From a virus, in IMG/VR virus record IMGVR_UViG_3300010297_000099, positions 1 to 22,303 of that record: a stretch of DNA of 22,303 nt; one strand, written 5' to 3'. Each line of letters opens with the position of its first letter. Positions within the stretch are counted from its first letter, which is position 1. The notes beneath the pieces are model-generated. The model worked only from the letters and a program-made list of their open reading frames with translations. It made no database searches and was not told where the DNA came from. The position numbers were made by a program, and so were the translations under genes. Positions 20,346 to 22,303 of the stretch are shown piece after piece.

Positions 20346-20929
20346 ACTGCCCGAAGTGCGGCAGCACCAACAACCGCGTGCTCGACACCATCCGTGTTCG
20401 TGAAGGGATGCGCCGGCACCGCATCTGCAACGAGAAGAGGTGCCGCCACAAGTTCGCCACGCTCGAGCGGGTGGAGGAGTGGGACCCTGGCACCCGCTCC
20501 TATGTGGCGGCCGGTGCCGGCGGCTTGGAACTGGTGCCAACGCCTGCGCAGGTTCTGCCCATCCAGCAGGAGCGATCCGTCGCCCGCGCCAAGGGCTACG
20601 TCGCCAGCCTGAACGAGGACTGCCTGGCACACGTCTGCAGCGAGGCCCAGCCGCTGCTGGTGGAGTGGTGGAACGTCAGCCGCCGCAGCAAACACGGCAG
20701 TAAGGCCACCTGGACCCAGGCCGCTTGGCAGTCGACCGTGAATCGCGTGGCCAAGCTGCCTGCCTGGCAGCAGGTGGTGCTGGCCAAGGCCGGCATCGAA
20801 TCCGGCTGGCAAACCCTGAAGCCTGAGTTCATCAAAGAGGAGCTCAGCAAGCCCACGGCCCTGGGGCGGCCGATGCCAAAAGACCCCGCAATGCTCGCCG
20901 CACTGGAGCAATGGCCAAGCCAAGCCTGA
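20342..20929 (+). CDS. NrdR-like zinc-ribbon protein with long C-terminal extension
   Basis: A 195-residue protein. Residues 1-40 (MNCPKCGSTNNRVLDTIRVR ... RRHRICNEKRCRHKFATLER) follow the NrdR-type zinc ribbon closely: C-x2-C, V-D-[ST] region, R-R-R-x-C and F-x-T-x-E-R. The ATP-cone that follows in true NrdR is not seen; instead residues 45-195 are a helical region with VEWWNVSRRSKHGSKATWTQ and KLPAWQQVVLAKAGIESGWQ. It is likely DNA-binding, possibly a regulator or replication accessory, not a bona fide NrdR. I chose ATG 20342, which overlaps the previous stop. Confidence 0.65.
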   Translation: MNCPKCGSTNNRVLDTIRVREGMRRHRICNEKRCRHKFATLERVEEWDPGTRSYVAAGAGGLELVPTPAQVLPIQQERSVARAKGYVASLNEDCLAHVCSEAQPLLVEWWNVSRRSKHGSKATWTQAAWQSTVNRVAKLPAWQQVVLAKAGIESGWQTLKPEFIKEELSKPTALGRPMPKDPAMLAALEQWPSQA

Positions 20930-21441
20930 CGGCAGAGACGTTCCTCGCGGTGGCCGAAATGATCGCAGCCCAGCTGCGCATCAAGGAGGCCGATCGCTGG
21001 ACGCCACACATCTGCCGGCTGAAGTTTCACAGCTTCACCAGTGAGTTCCCCGAGATCACTGAACCGCAATTCATGTGGGCCGCGGAGCAATGGATTCAGG
21101 GCCTCGAGCCCAACACGTTCAAGCGCTACCCCACCTGGAAGGAATTGATGGCACCGCTGTATCGAACAGAGAACGGCATGGCGAATCGAAGCTGGGGCTT
21201 CCGCGAGGAGCTGCCGAGCTTCTGTCGCCCTGCCGGGTGGCAACTGGAGAAGCTGCCAACGACGCGCCGCTCGCTGATCGCAGCGCCAGACCCGCACAAC
21301 TCGCAGGCCTACGTGCCCTTCGAGAGCAATGAGCATCCACTGCTGCCGCCTGCCAAGGAGGACAGCCCGCTCACGCCGGAGAAGTGGAACGATTATCTGC
21401 AATGGGCGCAGCAGGAGGCGGCTCGACTCGAGGCCCAGTGA
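20911..21441 (+). CDS. Phage protein of unknown function in replication operon
   Basis: A 176-residue soluble protein, overlapping the previous gene by 19 bases. The N-terminal part (about 1-60) is helical (LTAETFLAVAEMIAAQLRIK), then a conserved-looking block FKRYPTWKELMAPLYRTENG and NRSWGFREELPSF, and a polar C-terminus. I recall similar YPTWKELM...RSWGFR blocks in cyanophage proteins, without a known function. Helicase-loader or primase-accessory roles would fit the position but nothing proves them. Confidence 0.6.
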   Translation: MAKPSLTAETFLAVAEMIAAQLRIKEADRWTPHICRLKFHSFTSEFPEITEPQFMWAAEQWIQGLEPNTFKRYPTWKELMAPLYRTENGMANRSWGFREELPSFCRPAGWQLEKLPTTRRSLIAAPDPHNSQAYVPFESNEHPLLPPAKEDSPLTPEKWNDYLQWAQQEAARLEAQ

Positions 21442-21638
21442 TGGAGCCGCTGATCGACAAGCACGAGCTGCAGGGAATCCTCGAGAGAGGACTACTCACC
21501 GGCAAGTGGTCAACCCTGCAGTTCAACAAGAGCGGGCGAGATGTGATCTTGCCCAGCCCTGGGTTCCTGGCACAGCACCCGCAGTTTCAGGAGATGGACT
21601 TCAGGGACATGGAGGCCTTTCGCAAACACCACGGATGA
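21441..21638 (+). CDS. Small protein of unknown function
   Basis: A 65-residue protein starting at the ATG that shares a base with the preceding stop (TGATG). It reads MEPLIDKHELQGILERGLLT, GKWSTLQFNKSGRDVILPSP, then GFLAQHPQFQEMDFRDMEAF. No motif recognised. Tight coupling to neighbours on both sides supports a real gene. Confidence 0.55.
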   Translation: MEPLIDKHELQGILERGLLTGKWSTLQFNKSGRDVILPSPGFLAQHPQFQEMDFRDMEAFRKHHG

Positions 21639-21856
21639 GCTGGACCCACGAGTACGAAATCGGCCAGGAGATCAAGGGCTACTACCAGGGGGCATGGCGC
21701 CGCGGCGCTGTTGTCTCTCGCAGGGTCAGAAGCCTGATGGTGTTTCTGGGCAAATACGGCTACGTCAACATCCACGACCAACGCAACGTAACGCCATGGG
21801 AACCAGAACAGGAGAAGAGCCAATCGACGTCTCACGACGCGCCCTTGTTCGACTGA
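21635..21856 (+). CDS. Small beta-rich protein, SH3/Tudor-like barrel possible
   Basis: A 73-residue protein, ATG overlapping the previous stop. Alternating hydrophobic/charged residues (YEIGQEIKGYYQGAWRRGAV; SRRVRSLMVFLGKYGYVNI; HDQRNVTPW) suggest a compact five-stranded barrel of the SH3/Tudor kind, often used for nucleic-acid or peptide binding. The C-terminus is acidic and disordered. Function unknown. Confidence 0.5.
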   Translation: MSWTHEYEIGQEIKGYYQGAWRRGAVVSRRVRSLMVFLGKYGYVNIHDQRNVTPWEPEQEKSQSTSHDAPLFD

Positions 21857-21969
21857 GAAACATGGCGCTGCGTCATTACAACGAGACCGTCGAAGGCAGT
21901 TTCACGCAGGGCTACTGGAACGGATACATCCGGGCCCTGGAACACATCATCGAAATGGAGGACGAGTGA
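21796..21969 (+). CDS. Small protein of unknown function, overlapping the previous gene
   Basis: A 57-residue frame from ATG 21796, overlapping the upstream gene by 61 bases, or 35 residues from ATG 21862, which would overlap little. The shared part reads MALRHYNETVEGSFTQGYWN then GYIRALEHIIEMEDE, a helical segment. Start choice is uncertain. Confidence 0.45.
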   Translation: MGTRTGEEPIDVSRRALVRLRNMALRHYNETVEGSFTQGYWNGYIRALEHIIEMEDE

Positions 21970-22193
21970 TGGGACTGAAACCTGAGAGCATCCCGCCTGG
22001 CTGGCTGGAGCCAAACCTTGGCCCTGGCGTCAGTCGGCCAAAGCCTGATGAGTCAACACGACTATTCAGGGTTCACGTCAGGCAGCCAACGTCGCCTGCG
22101 ATGCGAGTGACAATCCCTGCCCCAAACAAGGCCAAGGCCCTGCTGTATTGCAAAAACCGCTGGCCCGACTGTATTGCCGAGGTAATTCAATGA
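21969..22193 (+). CDS. Small protein of unknown function
   Basis: A 74-residue protein, ATG sharing a base with the previous stop. The N-terminus is Pro-rich (ESIPPGWLEPNLGPGVSRPK); the C-terminal half (RLFRVHVRQPTSPAMRVTIP; APNKAKALLYCKNRWPDCIA) looks like a small alpha/beta domain. Not recognised. Confidence 0.5.
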   Translation: MGLKPESIPPGWLEPNLGPGVSRPKPDESTRLFRVHVRQPTSPAMRVTIPAPNKAKALLYCKNRWPDCIAEVIQ

Positions 22194-22303
22194 CACAAGA
22201 ACACGACCACCCGATCACTCCGCCGATTGAGCTTCTGAGACGGTTGCGCGAAGAAGCGCCTAAATGCCCCGATCAGGGAGTCATCACCCTTGAGGAATGG
22301 GTC
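22190..22303 (+). CDS. Small phage protein, 3' truncated by window end
   Basis: 38 codons are visible from the ATG overlapping the preceding stop: MTQEHDHPITPPIELLRRLR and on. The DHPITPPxEL opening is a pattern I recall at the N-terminus of many small phage proteins of unknown function. It continues past the window. Confidence 0.55.
   Translation, partial: MTQEHDHPITPPIELLRRLREEAPKCPDQGVITLEEWV

Noticed and set aside
1-22303. Integrated prophage with host flanks
   Set aside because: No host gene is seen, and the attachment core lies inside the phage sequence, which fits the free form.

Overview
The window looks like part of a temperate, T7-like (podovirus-type) cyanophage genome, probably infecting a high-GC picocyanobacterium of the Synechococcus/Cyanobium kind. 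The evidence is a single-subunit phage RNA polymerase with its catalytic residues, a T7-type tail fibre, a gp16-like internal virion protein, a T7-type large terminase and a gp2.5-like single-strand binding protein. A tyrosine integrase is followed directly by a truncated tRNA-Leu, as remembered for the marine cyanophage P-SSP7. Because the tRNA-like core has phage genes on both sides, the sequence represents the free phage form and not an integrated prophage. The order (virion end, packaging, early genes, replication) is T7-like but circularly permuted.

Layout. 1-6883 (+): end of the ejection protein, tail fibre, a probable fibre-assembly protein, an AT-rich LamG-type adhesin, two small membrane (holin-like) proteins and a tiny basic protein. 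6868-11156: mostly minus strand, with a small coupled protein, a two-domain endolysin, the large terminase, a 75-aa protein and a RepL-like winged-helix protein; a small-terminase-like gene runs the other way inside this block. 11157-11760: about 600 bp without a credible gene, GC-rich, with 13-bp tandem repeats. 11761-14851 (+): a cassette of small, mostly unknown genes, several membrane-anchored, many preceded by a CA-rich motif instead of a Shine-Dalgarno. 14483-16328: two MarR-like proteins and the integrase. 16329-16604: attP region. 16605-22303 (+): RNA polymerase, SSB, RusA resolvase and a tightly overlapping run of small genes entering the replication module.

How it may work (inference). 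Four plus-strand copies of a motif close to TACANRCCYGTAGAGC lie upstream of the early cassette, the RNA polymerase gene, the SSB gene and antisense to the RepL-like gene. They share CACCCGTA-type sequence with the promoter remembered for cyanophage Syn5 RNA polymerase, so they are proposed as phage-polymerase promoters. A separate 22-bp-periodic element pair upstream of the second MarR-like gene and of the SSB gene may be an operator linking the lysogeny region to the replication operon. The two most novel signals are the CA-rich leader family, whose complement resembles a two-tetrad G-quadruplex, and these two regulatory motif families.
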